A DNA stretch of 64,000 nucleotides from Lycorma delicatula (taxonomy: Eukaryota > Arthropoda > Insecta > Hemiptera > Fulgoridae): the NCBI RefSeq assembly GCF_047948215.1, contig NC_134455.1:293834647-293898646 (forward strand), given 5' to 3'. Below are positions 48,745 to 60,264 of the stretch, piece by piece. The position numbers and the translations under genes are program-made. The stretch's first letter is position 1. Each line of letters opens with the position of its first letter. The notes under the pieces are model-generated. The model was not told the origin of the DNA and searched no databases. It was given only the letters and a program-made list of their open reading frames with translations.

Positions 48745-48838
48745 GACTACAAGACTACACTTCATTAACATTCATACATATTATCCTAATTCAGTACCTT
48801 ACGGTGACTCTGGAGGCTAACCAGAAAAAGAAAAGTTC
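48745..48838 (+). mobile_element. SINE 3'-end fragment
   Basis: Matches the 3' part of the SINE at 54224-54530: ACTACAAGACTACACTTCAT, an ATTCATACATATTATCCT segment and TGGAGGCTAACCAGAAAAAG. Confidence 0.6.
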
Positions 48839-48859
48839 TTAGACCTGTAGACACCACAA

Positions 48860-49610
48860 ATTACGAATTATCTTTAAAAAATCGATTTGGCGAGCTTCTG
48901 ATGGAGGAAACAAACGAGGAAATTGAATAAAAAATCTGTTCCCCTCTATAAATCATTTTGTATGGAATCCTTGATGTACTTAAATTATATGAATTCATTG
49001 AGACCGTTGTCACAAAAATGACTTTACTATTGGTTATTTAATAAAAAACAATTAAAAACAAATTCTAATGATACTGATGAATGCCAAAAAAACATCGAAA
49101 TGATTCCCGAACATAATTTAGTCGGACACATCTTTTCAAGGAAAGACGAGAGAGCTCTTCGAGTGGTGCTAAAAAATTTATTATTCAATTCCTGTTGAAT
49201 AAATAAAGACTGATATTGAGAGTCACGGGCGCAAAGTTTAGAGTACTGTTAATGCACGTCATTATGTGAGAAAACAACCGCTATCAACATTTTTTGTTAA
49301 TTTGGATCCTCAAGAAAATAACAAAAACATATTCAATTTGAATAACATTGTAAACTGTTGCGATTGTTTTGAGACACCCAGGAAATCACCTGGACTTGTA
49401 CAGTGTATGTACTGTAAACAATATGGACGTCCAAAATATAATTTTATGCCCCAATATCGCCGCGTGAAGTGTGCAGGTGCCCACAGAACGTCAGACTGTT
49501 GAAGAAAAGATAGAAGCACACCACCGACTTGCGCTCTTGGTCAAGCGGATTATCCTGTTAATTATAAAGGATGCAGAGTCTACATAGAAATACTGGAAAG
49601 AAAATAAAAG
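48860..49610 (+). pseudogene. Jockey-like ORF1 (gag-like, zinc-knuckle), broken
   Basis: Across frames: NRFGELLMEETNEEIE, YGILDVLKLYEFIETVVTK, RKDERALRVVLKN. The open frame at 49266-49502 then has RKQPLSTFFVNLDPQENNKN, ETPRKSPGLVQCMYCKQYGR, and RRVKCAGAHRTSDC. These are the RNA-binding fold and zinc knuckles of jockey-type ORF1 (usual forms QC.rCQ.YGHt...C and RCVKCaG.H.t..C). It continues in another frame (DRSTPPTCALGQADYP) to about 49607. Two knuckle positions are altered. Confidence 0.7.
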
Positions 49611-49911
49611 CAATATATTCATATCAATACTCGAAAAACTCAAGAATATTCAGGTGAAATCTAATAAATCGATCGGGCTAAATATTATATCTTCCCTTTG
49701 CTAGGACAAACCTAACCTCACGACGCAGAAAATTACTCACGTCTTCAATCTCGGTCTTATACTACTCTTGTAAAACACGAAAATGATATACATAATTCAG
49801 AAATTGACAATAAATAAATTAAATAAACTCTCGACAAACAATAAATTCCTTTTTTAACAGCTTGGAAACTATATTCGCTTGCTCACGAAAGTAATCACTA
49901 AACTGTATAAA

Positions 49912-52240
49912 TGACGAAGTTCTTACGTATTGATACTTGGAACATCAATGGCCCATTCAATCGACGGCGAGAGTTAGAAACATGGTTTTATCAAATAGGC
50001 TGGATGCAATTTTAATATCTGAAACTCACTTTAAAGTTCAAAACTTATTTAAACTTCATGGTTATTGTTTTTACGCTACCAACCATCCGGATTGTAGGGC
50101 GAATGAAGCCACTGCGATTCTTGTAAAAATCAATATTAAGCTTTTCAATTACCCTCTTACAGCACAGATCACTTGCAAGCGACGATTTAAATTCACGACT
50201 GACATGGACCTCTCAGATTATCTGCTGGGTTACTGTCTTCCACGCCACAATATCTTTTGTGATCTATTTTCTTATTTTTCTAAACACTTGGCTCCCGATT
50301 TATTGCAGGGGTTGACTGAAATACAAAACACTTACTCTGCGGTTCTCGACTAATTACTAGTCGAGAGAGAGAACGTAAGAGCTGCATAGATAAATCCCAT
50401 CTTAATGCCATGTCTACAATGCAATCAACTTACTGGCCTACAGATCAGACAAAAATCCCAGATTTTCTAGATTTCTTTATCTCTTGAAGGATCTCTTCTT
50501 TTTACACCAACGTTGAATGCAATTACAATTCTGCATCCGATCAGTGTCATGTTTTGCTTACAATTCGCACAATGGTCATTCAAAAACAGAAATCTATGGG
50601 ACTAACAATAAGAGCTGATTGGAATTCATATCGAAGTTTTATAGCGGATAAACTGAATCTAGAAATAACACTTAAAATTCTGAAGATATCGATAATGCAG
50701 TCTATCATTTGACTTCCATTATTCAATAAGCGATTTGGAGTTCAACACCATAGGAAAAGTACGCCAGACGGGAAGGTACTGATTACCCTAGAGAGGTTAT
50801 GAATCTTATTTAAAAAAAAAAAAAAAGACTAAGGAGAGTGTGTCAACATTTTAGAAATCCTGCAGAAGCAGAGCTACTCGCAGGTCGAAATAACTTCTGC
50901 AGATAAATAAAAGTGACACTTTTAGATCTTACATTGAAAATCTTTCTCCTTATGAAAAAGATGATTATTCATTGTAGAAAGTAACCGAAAGATTCAAACA
51001 ACCGCTTATCTCTATCCCTCTTTAAAGGTCGCAAGTGGTGTTTGGGCTAGAAGTGATAATGAAAAGGCTGATGTATTTGCCGACTATGTAAGTACAGTAG
51101 TCCAGCCTCATAATATAAGGAGGAATGGAGAAACAGAAATTTTCTAATTGTTAGAAAACCCTCTTCCTATATATCTTTCAATAAAAACGTTTTCATCAGC
51201 AGAAATTGTGTATACAATTAATAAAATGTTCAGTTTAAAGAAATCGCCGGGGTTCGATCTAATTACAGCAAAAATGCTAAAGATGCTACCATACAAGACC
51301 ATTTCATTCATTAAGTATATATTTAATGGCATCATTCGAACAACGTTTTATACATGCGAATGGAAGGTGTCGTAGATAGTAATGCTACCAAACCATGTAA
51401 ACCACTGAATGAGGTGAGGTTGTACAGGCCCATAAGTCTGTTACCGGTTCTGTCGAAAGTCTTGGAAAAAATCTTCCTTCAACGATTGAAGCCTGTTTTA
51501 ACGATTGACCAAATAATTCCTGACCATCAGTTTGGCTTTCGGACTGGACATTCCACGATTGAACAAATTCACAGGGTTGTCAAGGTCCAGTTGTTTACAA
51601 GAAAAAAAATATTGTTCAGCCGCGTTTTTGGATGTGTAGCAGGCTTTTGAGAAAGTCTGGTTTCCTATCATTGACTGTGTGGAAAATTAAAGTTAATCTA
51701 GCGAAATCCAGTCATGTCACATTTACAATGAAAAGAAACACATGGCCTCCGATCCATCTGGACAACGATGTTGTTCCCCTTAATGACAATGTAAAATTTC
51801 TGGGTTTACATCTTGATCGTCCATTGACGTGGAAATATCACATCCATGAGAAAAATCAAGCTGACACATGTACTGATTACTTGGAAGACGGTCCCAGTTA
51901 TCTCTTTCTAATAAAATTCTACTCTACAATGTAATTTTAAAACCAATCTGGACCTATGATATTCAGCTCTGGGGAACGACAAGCAAAAGCAACGTCAAAA
52001 CTATTCAGCGGTTCCAAAACAAATTACTCCGAAATACAACAAATGCACCATGATTCGTAAGAAACAGTGATATCTACGATTATCTGAAGATTCCTTATTT
52101 TCGGGATGAAATTTACTTTCTTGTAAGAAGTGAAGTATTGTTATCGCGAAAAATTTCGGTTTCATATTTCAACGGAAATATCCATTTTACGATCCCTGAA
52201 TCAATTTTGACTAGTTTCGCCGTGACATCTTTACCTACGT
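49912..52240 (+). pseudogene. Jockey-like ORF2 (endonuclease and RT), broken and lacking the FADD block
   Basis: The endonuclease starts near 49912 (TKFLRIDTWNINGPFNRR) and keeps LDAILISETHF with the catalytic Glu. RT blocks follow at 51148-51650: SPGFDLITAKMLKMLP, YRPISLLPVLSKVLEKIFLQ, and PDHQFGFRTGHSTIEQIHRV. Right after the first palm Asp region (near 51620-51660) the sequence jumps to KVNLAKSSHVTFTMKR and LNDNVKFLGLHLDRPLTWKYH, so the stretch holding FADD is missing. The C-terminal part has LKPIWTYDIQLWGTTSKSN and IQRFQNKLLRNTTNAP. It is inactive. Confidence 0.75.
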
Positions 52241-52259
52241 ATCCTCGCATAACTCAAAA

Positions 52260-52760
52260 ACGATTAGCCGTGGGAAGTAGAAATTTTGGATTTAGGACTG
52301 TTTTAACATCTAGTTGTGCACGTCCCATTTTGACTGCAATCGACTGGAACAAAAGTATCCAAAAAAGCTCAAAATAAAAACAAAATTTGGATTTTGGACT
52401 TGTTTAACTGCAACAATTAGCCCTCATTGAGAGCGTTTCAACGATTTACCATAAGTGGAACTTATTTTTATTGGTTTCAGAGTTATAGCCAAATTAAATT
52501 TTAATTAATGAAATATTTGGATCTTACAAGGGGAAGGCACATCGATCGAATTCACTTCATCTCCTTTTTTTAACTTTTTTTTTTAAATTTAATTATATTG
52601 ATTTATTAATAATTATTAACTTGTGGTTATAAAAGTTTTACAATAAATAATAATTCAATAATAACAATAAAAAAATATCAGATGTTATTAATTAAATAAC
52701 ATTTTATGCACTTTTCATTAAAAAAAAAATGTTTATATGTAATTTAATATGTGTACAAGG
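52260..52760. repeat. Unclassified repeat inside the LINE 3' region
   Basis: The reading frame here (GSRNFGFRTVLTSSCARPIL) no longer resembles a LINE ORF, and the sequence contains a rough internal repeat (AAATTTTGGATTTAGGACTG near 52286 and AAATTTGGATTTTGGACTTG near 52383). Jockey-like 3' sequence resumes afterwards. I infer an insertion by another repeat. Confidence 0.35.
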
Positions 52761-53021
52761 AAGTCATGTGGTGCCTTCATCAGATTTTTTATCTTTAATG
52801 TCAGTTTTGTATTTCATATGTTACTCTTGCTTGTTGAATTGTATTCTTCAATAGTTTTGCTGGAAACTGTCTCTTTTAACGTCAATTTTAATGTTATCTA
52901 ATTTACTTATAGTTTTTTTTTTGTATTTGTACAAACTGATTGTAAATAAAACCTTGATAAAAAAAAAATTCTTTTTTTTAATTTCAATATTGCGTTTCAG
53001 TGACGCCAGCTAAGAACTAAC

Positions 53022-53068
53022 TAACTAACTACAGAGGTAGATCGCCTACTTCATTAATACCAACATTT
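53022..53068 (-). repeat. Right arm of an inverted repeat around a jockey-like LINE
   Basis: Reversed, it contains TTGGTATTAATGAAGTAGGC; it pairs with 48701-48744. Confidence 0.65.
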
Positions 53069-54208
53069 GGTAACAATGATACATGATGAAAAATTTATGA
53101 AATTATAGAAACATAAAATACCCAGATCCTTCATTTTGTAACTGTTTGAGATTCTTTGTGATGTTTAAATTATGAGTTTAATTTTTTTTTCTTCCTAAAC
53201 TCATCACATTTTTTGATATTAGATGAATTTTATTCTTTTTTCTTTTAATTCAAGGTGTATTTGGAAAACAGTGAAGACAGTGCACACAGATGACTGGCCA
53301 ATTGAATACAATTAAAAAAAAATAAATAATACTAAAGTAACATTAACTGAATAAATTTAATAAGTTAGTAATTGTGTGCATACTTTGTCATCATTATTAT
53401 CATCATATATGATTATTTATACATTATTGTTCTGACTTGAAAGGTCCTTTGATTAATGATTTCTTTTATTTCCAATTAAACTTTTAAGAACTTAACAGCT
53501 CCAATCAATGTCAGATTATCTATCATTTTTACGCTTTTCTAGCTTCTTTTTTATACGTTCTATTGATCCTTCAAGTATTGTTTTAACCAGTCTCCTCTCC
53601 TTTCAGAAGTCACAGACAGTTAGGTTTCTATTCAGATTTGTTCTGAATATGTAATAAGATTTTAAATTAAAAAAAAAATATTTATAAAATAATGAAAATA
53701 AAAATTTAATTATCACATTTACTAAGCAAATAAAAATAGATAAATGCTACAGGTAACTCAAGCAAAATTTTTACCTTACAAACTACAAAGCAGGTATGAG
53801 TTGTATTTTTTTCCTTTCCTCTCCAGTTTTCTTTATAAAGTCCTGCAATATTGATTGTATAAGGACTCATTAATAGAATATTATCCTAGTTATAATTTTC
53901 ATTTACACATTATTTAAGAGGAAAAAGCCCATTTTGAACCCATCAGGTAAATTTATAGTGTTTGTACAATTCTTGCCACACACTTTGGTTTATCAGTTAA
54001 TTTCTCTACTATAAAGAGCCAATTACATAACTCAATAGTAAACAAACATTTTAAGGTTAGGTAAATGATTATTTATTATGGTTTTTATATTAGTATTATT
54101 TTTATATGTTATTGAAAATCACACTATAATTTACATTCTACTAAATTTATGATTATTTATTTTTATGATTATTTACAATGTTTAATTAAAGTTAAGTTTT
54201 TTATATTT
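53069..54208. other. Non-coding DNA, nothing recognised
   Basis: AT-rich intergenic sequence without recognisable features. Confidence 0.5.
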
Positions 54209-54223
54209 AGGTTATTATTTTTA

Positions 54224-54530
54224 AACCCACCGGGTTGGTCTAGTAGTTAACACGTCTTCCCAAATCAGCTGATTTGGAAGTCGATAGTTCCAAATCCTAG
54301 TTAAGCCAAGTTCAAGTCCTAGTAAAGCCAGTTATTTTTACACGGATTTGAATACTAGATCGTGGATACCAGTGTTCTTTGGTGGTTGGGTTACAATTAA
54401 CCACACATCTCAGGAATGGTCAAACTGAGAATGTACAAGCCTACACTTCATTTACACTCATACATATCATCCTCTGCAGAATTATCTAAATGGTAGTTAC
54501 CGGAGGCTAAACAGTAAGAAGAAAGAAAAA
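54224..54530 (+). mobile_element. tRNA-derived SINE (family A), full length
   Basis: The 307-base element begins CCCACCGGGTTGGTCTAGTAG. The TGGTCTAGTAGTTAACACG segment is a pol III A box, and GATAGTTCCAAATCC is a worn B box. Between them lies the palindrome CCAAATCAGCTGATTTGG. The 3' end reads TTACCGGAGGCTAAACAG followed by an AAG-rich tail. Direct repeats flank it: AGGTTATTATTTTTA at 54209-54223 and AGGTTATTAGTTTTA at 54531-54545, one difference in 15. Confidence 0.9.
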
Positions 54531-55010
54531 AGGTTATTAGTTTTAACAATAATCATTTATTATTTTTAACAAGACTTAATACAGAACAATATATTTCAAA
54601 GTAAATCGCTTCAAAATGAATTAGAAATGATTATGTGCCTTACAACACTATTTATGCATAAAGAAGTCAACATGATATCATGTGTTGAACAGTCTTATCT
54701 CATATTTAAGAAGTTGGTTTTTATTGTCCCTGTAAATATTTATAAAATTTAATTAATAATTAAATTTTATATTTTTGTCTGATGGACAAAAATAGAGCAA
54801 TGTTGAGGGTTAATAACCCAAGAGTTATTTTTTGACTGAAGGATATACAAAGAAATTTCACCTAAAACAGTATGTTACAGATTTGCATTAAATTGTTTAT
54901 CGATTATTAAAGTAAGTGAAATCTGTTTTTGTTTGTGTAACAGTTAATTATTTTTATAAATTTTCACTTACATTAAAAGGCTGTTACTTTTTAATTGCTG
55001 TTGATGACTT

Positions 55011-55165
55011 TTTTCTGTGTTTAGCCTGCAGATCCACCATTAGGTATTTCAGAGGATGAGATAATGATTTGTAGCGTGTGTGAAAATTCCCTGCCTGACC
55101 GGGATTCGAACCCGTGACCTCCGGATGAAAGGCCGAGATGCTACCACATGCGCCACAGAGGTCCA
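55011..55165 (-). mobile_element. tRNA-Glu-like SINE (family B), full length
   Basis: Read on the minus strand this 155-base element begins TGGACCTCTGTGGCGCATG. It has a clear A box (TGGCGCATGTGGTAGC) and a canonical B box (GGTTCGAATCC). The CCTTTCATCC loop can hold a TTC anticodon, and the segment resembles tRNA-Glu. An unrelated body follows, ending TGCAGGCTAAACACAGAAAAA. It is flanked by an exact 13-base repeat, CTGTTGATGACTT, at 54998-55010 and 55166-55178. The extra 3' body and target duplication show it is a SINE and not a working tRNA gene. Confidence 0.9.
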
Positions 55166-55726
55166 CTGTTGATGACTTAGTCTCATTTATAAGCATACAC
55201 GTAACCAGCTTTCACTTCTGAATATGTACCTTTTGGAATTTCTTATTTGCTTTTTATGGAGGTTTTAGTTGCTGCCCGTTGTTATAAAAAAATATATATA
55301 ACGAATAAAAAAATAATTTTTCTAGAAATATCATAAGGATAACTTAGATTTTAGGATTTTTGTATATATGTATGTTGGCCTTTTGTTTGCTTATCTCCAG
55401 AGTGGATGGACCAATTTGGAACAATGTTTTTTGTTGATGAAGCATTGACGTCATACAATTTTGATCCCAATCAATTGAGGTGGCAAGAAAATACAGTCCT
55501 TATGCATCCCATATCTCAAAATTTTATTCATAGGGTAGATAGAATAATCTTTAGCTTAGAAGCTTTCTAATGGTATTTGGTCTTATTAAATCCCCATAAT
55601 GGAGAGGGTATAAAAGACTCTTATCCTTTTACATTGTTACTGGATTCTAATAGAAACAAGTAACATTCTTATACTATTTAGATGATTCCATTATATCAGA
55701 ATATCACTCTAAGCAAGAAAATTATG

Positions 55727-56932
55727 ACAACAGAAAAATACCAATAATTCTTTCATTTATAAGTTTATTTCTTTAAACACATTTACAATTTAATCACAAA
55801 TTAGTTTTAAGATTTTACGATTATTATTACATAATTTATATACTATTATTGTAAAACTGAATATTAACAGAACACTATTTGTATTTAAAGATAACTGACA
55901 ACATAGGATGCAAATATAAAACTACAATATGAACCCAATCATCCACACTTAATGAGGTTGCATCATTTACATTGACACAATGTATTAAACAGAGATTACT
56001 AATACAACACAATTTTCACAGATCCCCACTTTCTGTAGATAAGAGGAATGCCTTATAATCATAGATTTGCAAAATATAAAACTTTCTTGGACATAATCAT
56101 TTAAAAACATAAAGTGTAGGGTGATTTGGGATAAGTTATCTTTCATCAATATGTTTATGAACTTGCCAACTGATGTTAAAAATATTTAGCAAAATAAGGT
56201 ATAGTGTATATATTACAAAAAAAAAGTATATATATATATATTTTTTTTTTTATCAACATCATAAGAAAATTAAGCTTAGAAATTTTTCACAACGCTACCT
56301 GTTAGACAAAAGTAGTAGCTACAGTAGCTACTATTTTTGCCTGATTATTGTTTTTGTAGCTCTAAATTTCAGTACATCTCTTTTATTTATATAGAGTACC
56401 TATGACATACATTTACATTTATTATCTCAAATAATTTTTTTTTTTAATAATACGTTTTAATCAGTTAATCTAAAAATGTAGTTAAATTTAATCAGCTAAA
56501 CAAAAATGATATGCATGTTGTATTACAGCAGTGTTAATTAATTATCAGACAATAATATTAAAAATATCTTACATCTCACATCTTACTATGTGATTTTAAT
56601 ATTTACTTCCGGAAAAGAAACACCATTGTAATAGATCATTACAATGGTGTTTTAATAGACCATTAATGGTCTATTACAGTCAAGTTTCTTGATCTGCAAA
56701 ACCATTGTTGAAGCAGCTGAATAAATATTTTTTTTTTAAATCTTCTATAAGCACATTTAAAAGTGAGAAGTTTCATTATAGTTCTTTTTTTAATTTTAAC
56801 CACACTTAATCATACTCATCAATGAAATCACCTCATATGCTCTAAAAGTGTCCTCTAGCTTCTGTTAATGTTTCATGATAATGAGTTAAAAAATATCATT
56901 GCAGATACCTTAGCATTTAGTGATTTAGGGAA
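55727..56932. repeat. Region downstream of GH31 duplicated at 40460-42225
   Basis: Non-coding partner of the duplicated block. Similarity ends about 45 bases before the GH31 polyadenylation signal. It holds one local insertion relative to the other copy (56620-56676). Confidence 0.8.
56620..56676. repeat. Two adjacent hairpins
   Basis: A hairpin with 13-base arms (ACACCATTGTAAT / ATTACAATGGTGT, 5-base loop) is followed two bases later by a perfect 24-base palindrome (56653-56676, centre ACCATTAATGGT). The duplicated copy near 41940 lacks about 40 of these bases. Confidence 0.9.
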
Positions 56933-56974
56933 CTAGCTATTCCATGTATACTGGAGCAAAGAGCATGTTTTCAG

Positions 56975-56980
56975 TTTATT
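56975..56980 (-). promoter_or_regulatory. Polyadenylation signal of the GH31 gene
   Basis: AATAAA on the minus strand, about 33 bases after the stop codon at 57013, giving a very short 3' untranslated region. Confidence 0.6.
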
Positions 56981-57012
56981 TCATTGACACAACAAATATA
57001 AAACAAAGAAAA

Positions 57013-57290
57013 TTATATTTCAGGAATAATTTTTGAAATATCATCAAATACTTGTAAGTTATTGACACTGTCTTCATTACTGAAATAATTTGTGTTACTG
57101 TGTTTTACTCTAGTAAAGTATGGAAGCGTTGATAAATCAGCGTAATAATTTCTGAGCCAGCGTCTTCCTTTGTATATTTTGCTTGGATTATTTTCATCTC
57201 TCCAGTAACCTTTAGGCAGATAAATGTCTCTTCTAGTTGTACCTTTTGCCAGTATTGGTGCAACAAGAATATCCTCTCCCAGTAAAAACT
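57013..57290 (-). CDS. GH31 glycosidase (MYORG-like), last exon
   Basis: The acceptor TTTCTTGCAG precedes the exon, which starts in phase 1: the first two bases complete a Glu codon with the G that ends the previous exon. It encodes 91 residues and a TAA stop at 57013-57015. FLLGEDILVAPILAKGTTRR followed by DIYLPKGYWRDEN is the conserved GH31 block after the barrel (usual form GD-LLVAPVL-G...R-VYLP-G-W-D). LSTLPYFTRV is also typical of insect family members. The tail after FTRV is not conserved in my view. A polyadenylation signal follows closely. Confidence 0.9.
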
Positions 57291-57306
57291 CTGCAAGAAA
57301 TATCAT

Positions 57307-58474
57307 GTTAGTATCAGTTGGTGTACTTGTTAATTTAAATTAATGCATATATAGCATTGCAAGTATTAATCAATTTTCATTTATTTAACTGTTAATATTT
57401 TATTTATCATAAAGTATTCTTAAAAAAAAAAGAAATGCCATATTTATAAATGCTGTATACATAAATCCTATATTTAAATCTTAAGTAAATATATACAGAT
57501 TGATTCCAAATTGTACAGTAATTTCTCTGGAAACGATTCTATAGCTAAAAACAAGAAAAAAGGTTTGTTCAAATAAATATGTAACATTTAGCCCTGCTTT
57601 CTGCTCTCTCTATGAATTAAACTGTACTAAAGTTTTTAGGATACAAATCGAGTGGTAAATTTAGTGCTTTCTTATAGTTTCAGATCTAAGAAGTTGAATG
57701 AATGTGGTCCAAGTCCTCCCTCAATTAGATTTTAAGGAAAATGCTGTAAAACATGAAAAACTTTTGTTTGTTTATTGTTAATTAACAAAGTTATTTTAAT
57801 CCAAACTTAAAAGGGTATTTTCCGACAAAACTTTTTCGTGTTTTACCACATTTTTCTTAAACCTAAGTAAGATAGAGGACTGGGACCACTTTCATTGAAT
57901 TTCTTAGATCGGAAACTATAAGGAAGGACCAAATTAACTCCTGGTTGTTTATTCCAAAATTTTAGTATGGTTTAATTCACAGAGGGAGCAGAAAGCAGAG
58001 CTAAATGCTTTGCGAGCAAACACTCACAAACAAAATGTTTTCTGCTGATCTACAACTGTAAAGTTCATATAATTATATGAACTTTTTTCTTATTTTTGGT
58101 CATAGAATCATCACCCAAGAGATTGCCATGCAATTTGGATTCACCTGTATATATTTAAATAGGTCTTGCACAAATTTGTTAATAATTTTTACAAAAAAAA
58201 AGGATGTTCACTGCTTACTTTTTTTAGTAAGCCTATCATGGGATTTTCTTTTCTTGACAATGACTCCATTTTCATTGCTGCCATTTTCAGGCGTGATTAG
58301 GTTTCACATCAGGTTGCTGACAACCTCTGGAATATGGTAACTAATATTACAAATGAATAATTTTTTTTTTTCTTTATGCCATACAGTGCTTGCATAAAAA
58401 AATAAAATTTTAATAATTTATACTGAAAAAACTACATACACACTTTCAAATATTTACATCTCAATACCTTCACA
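57307..58474. other. GH31 intron, nothing recognised
   Basis: AT-rich intron. The + frame at 58077-58340 shows no domain. Confidence 0.5.
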
Positions 58475-58490
58475 TAGTCATATTTATCTT

Positions 58491-58786
58491 TTTTCTTTTT
58501 CCTGTTTAGCCTCCGGTAACTACCGTTTAGATAATACTTCAGAGGATGAATGTGGATGATATGTATGAGTGTGAATGAAGTGTAGTCTTGTACATTCTCA
58601 GTTTGACCATTCCTGAGATGTGTGGTTAATTGAAACCCAACCACCAAAGAACACCGGTATCCACGATCTAGTATTCAAGTCCGTGTAAAAATAGCTGGCT
58701 TTACTAGGACTTGAACGCTGGAACTCTCGACTTCCAAATCAGCTGATTTGGGAAGACGCATTCACCACTAAACCAACCCAGTGGGT
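58491..58786 (-). mobile_element. tRNA-derived SINE (family A), full length
   Basis: The second complete copy of the family at 54224-54530, on the opposite strand, 296 bases, inside the last GH31 intron and in the same orientation as that gene. It is flanked by an exact 16-base repeat, TAGTCATATTTATCTT, at 58475-58490 and 58787-58802. It contains the same AATCAGCTGATTTGG palindrome and the TTACCGGAGGCTAAACAGG tail. Confidence 0.9.
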
Positions 58787-58802
58787 TAGTCATATTTATC
58801 TT

Positions 58803-59762
58803 GTGATTTAAATACTGTACATTCTGTGCCACTGATTTCTTACAGTTCTTTAACTGAACCTCTTCAGAATAATAGGATTCATCTGACTGATATTTATAAC
58901 ATTAATTCTTTTGTAACAACACACCAAACCAAATTTATAATAAAACATTTTTAAAAACCCTATTTGATAGAGTTTTCACTTATCTTTGTGACCAACTTCA
59001 CTTCGTACTTCCAACTATAATGAACAAAAACTTTAGAAATATGACTGTAACAGATATTAATTGTTTATATTACATGCATTTATTAATAGATAAGCTAAGC
59101 ATGTATGTAAAAATATAACATGTGCACATCCTCTTTACATATACCTTTACACAGAGTAATCTACTCAAATATATTCAGATACACAACTCTTAATAACTTA
59201 AAGAAATTTATCATATTCTACATTATATTTAATTAACTAAAATAAGAATAATAGTTGCTTATATGTACTTTAATAATATCTACTTTCATCTTGTATAACT
59301 AGAAAACTAATATTAGATATTTAAATAATTACTTTATTATCTATCATTAAATGTAAGTATTTAAGCACTATTAATACTCATATTTAATATTCATTACTTT
59401 CAAAACAAAAAATTTAAAGTATTTTAAATTTAAATGTATTCAAGTAATTACCATGTCTGTAAAACTTTTAAATTCAATGGTAAGTTTTATTATCTCTTTT
59501 AAACAAGAGGAAAATGAAATACTGTCTCTCCTTACAGCATGATACTTTACTAGCATGAAATAAGTTTGTGATAAAGACATAATCATCCAAATTTAAACAT
59601 TACTCTCATAAACTTAATACATAAATTCATAAATCATATTACAGAATCATAACAAAAAATCAAATCATATTGACTTAAAGAGGTCACCTCCATTTATATT
59701 TAATAACTTAAAAATGTAATTAAAGATGTATTTTGTAATTTTGCAATAAGTAGCTACTATAC
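58803..59762. other. GH31 intron, nothing recognised
   Basis: AT-rich intron sequence between the SINE and the middle GH31 exon. Confidence 0.5.
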
Positions 59763-59919
59763 CTGAGTAAATTTTATGTGCAATAGGATTTTTTGGATCA
59801 ACCCACCAAATTGGTGGATTTAGTGGTGCCCCTGTTTGTACAGTATTCTTCATTAACTGAATTATTTTACTTGAATACTTATAATGAAGTTCTGTAAATT
59901 TCTTACTGATTGCAATTGT
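59763..59919 (-). CDS. GH31 glycosidase (MYORG-like), middle exon of those seen
   Basis: A 157-base exon that starts in phase 0 after TTTCTTTTTCAG and ends in phase 1 before GTATAG. It encodes TIAISKKFTELHYKYSSKII, QLMKNTVQTGAPLNPPIWWV and DPKNPIAHKIYS. The GAPLNPPIWWVDP segment is the GH31 block where the family usually has G-x-P-(I/V)-x-R-P-L-W-W; it lies on the late barrel strands. The join to the exon at 61127 gives PWDFDYE-TIAIS, and to 57290 gives IYS-EFLLGED, both as expected for the family. Confidence 0.9.
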
Positions 59920-60264
59920 CTGAAAAAGAAAATAATTTTTATTGTCACAGTTTGTAGCTTAATAAAAAAAAATTGAAAAATTAGATTGAAATTATCCCAA
60001 TTGCCAAAGTTTATTTTATAGAATAAACATTATGTGTAGTACAAAAATCCATTTCATAAAAGAGAAAGTTATTCATTACATCCAGTTTTGAAATCATAAA
60101 TGTTAATAAGTAATCAATCAATGTGTTAAGAATGAATTTACTTATTGCCAACTTGTTTTCATTTTTAATGAAGTTTATCATTAACGAAATAAAATTAAAA
60201 AAATTAATATATAAACCAACTATAAAAAACTAAAATATTGTAATTATTATACTTTTCCAGCTCT

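Larger units (their letters stand above)
48855..52975 (+). mobile_element. Jockey-like LINE, inactivated, with an internal loss and an insertion
   Basis: It contains ORF1, endonuclease, part of the RT, and a 3' end that reads TTGTAAATAAAACCTTGAT followed by A residues, the usual end of jockey-type elements. The RT lacks its active-site block, and about 0.5 kb before the 3' end (roughly 52260-52760) looks like foreign repeat sequence. Confidence 0.7.

Noticed and set aside
55080..55165. Functional tRNA-Glu gene
   Set aside because: The tRNA-like part continues into a SINE body with an A-rich end and is flanked by a 13-bp target duplication; the acceptor stem does not close properly.
57105..57296. 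63-codon minus-strand ORF
   Set aside because: Out-of-frame shadow of the last GH31 exon.
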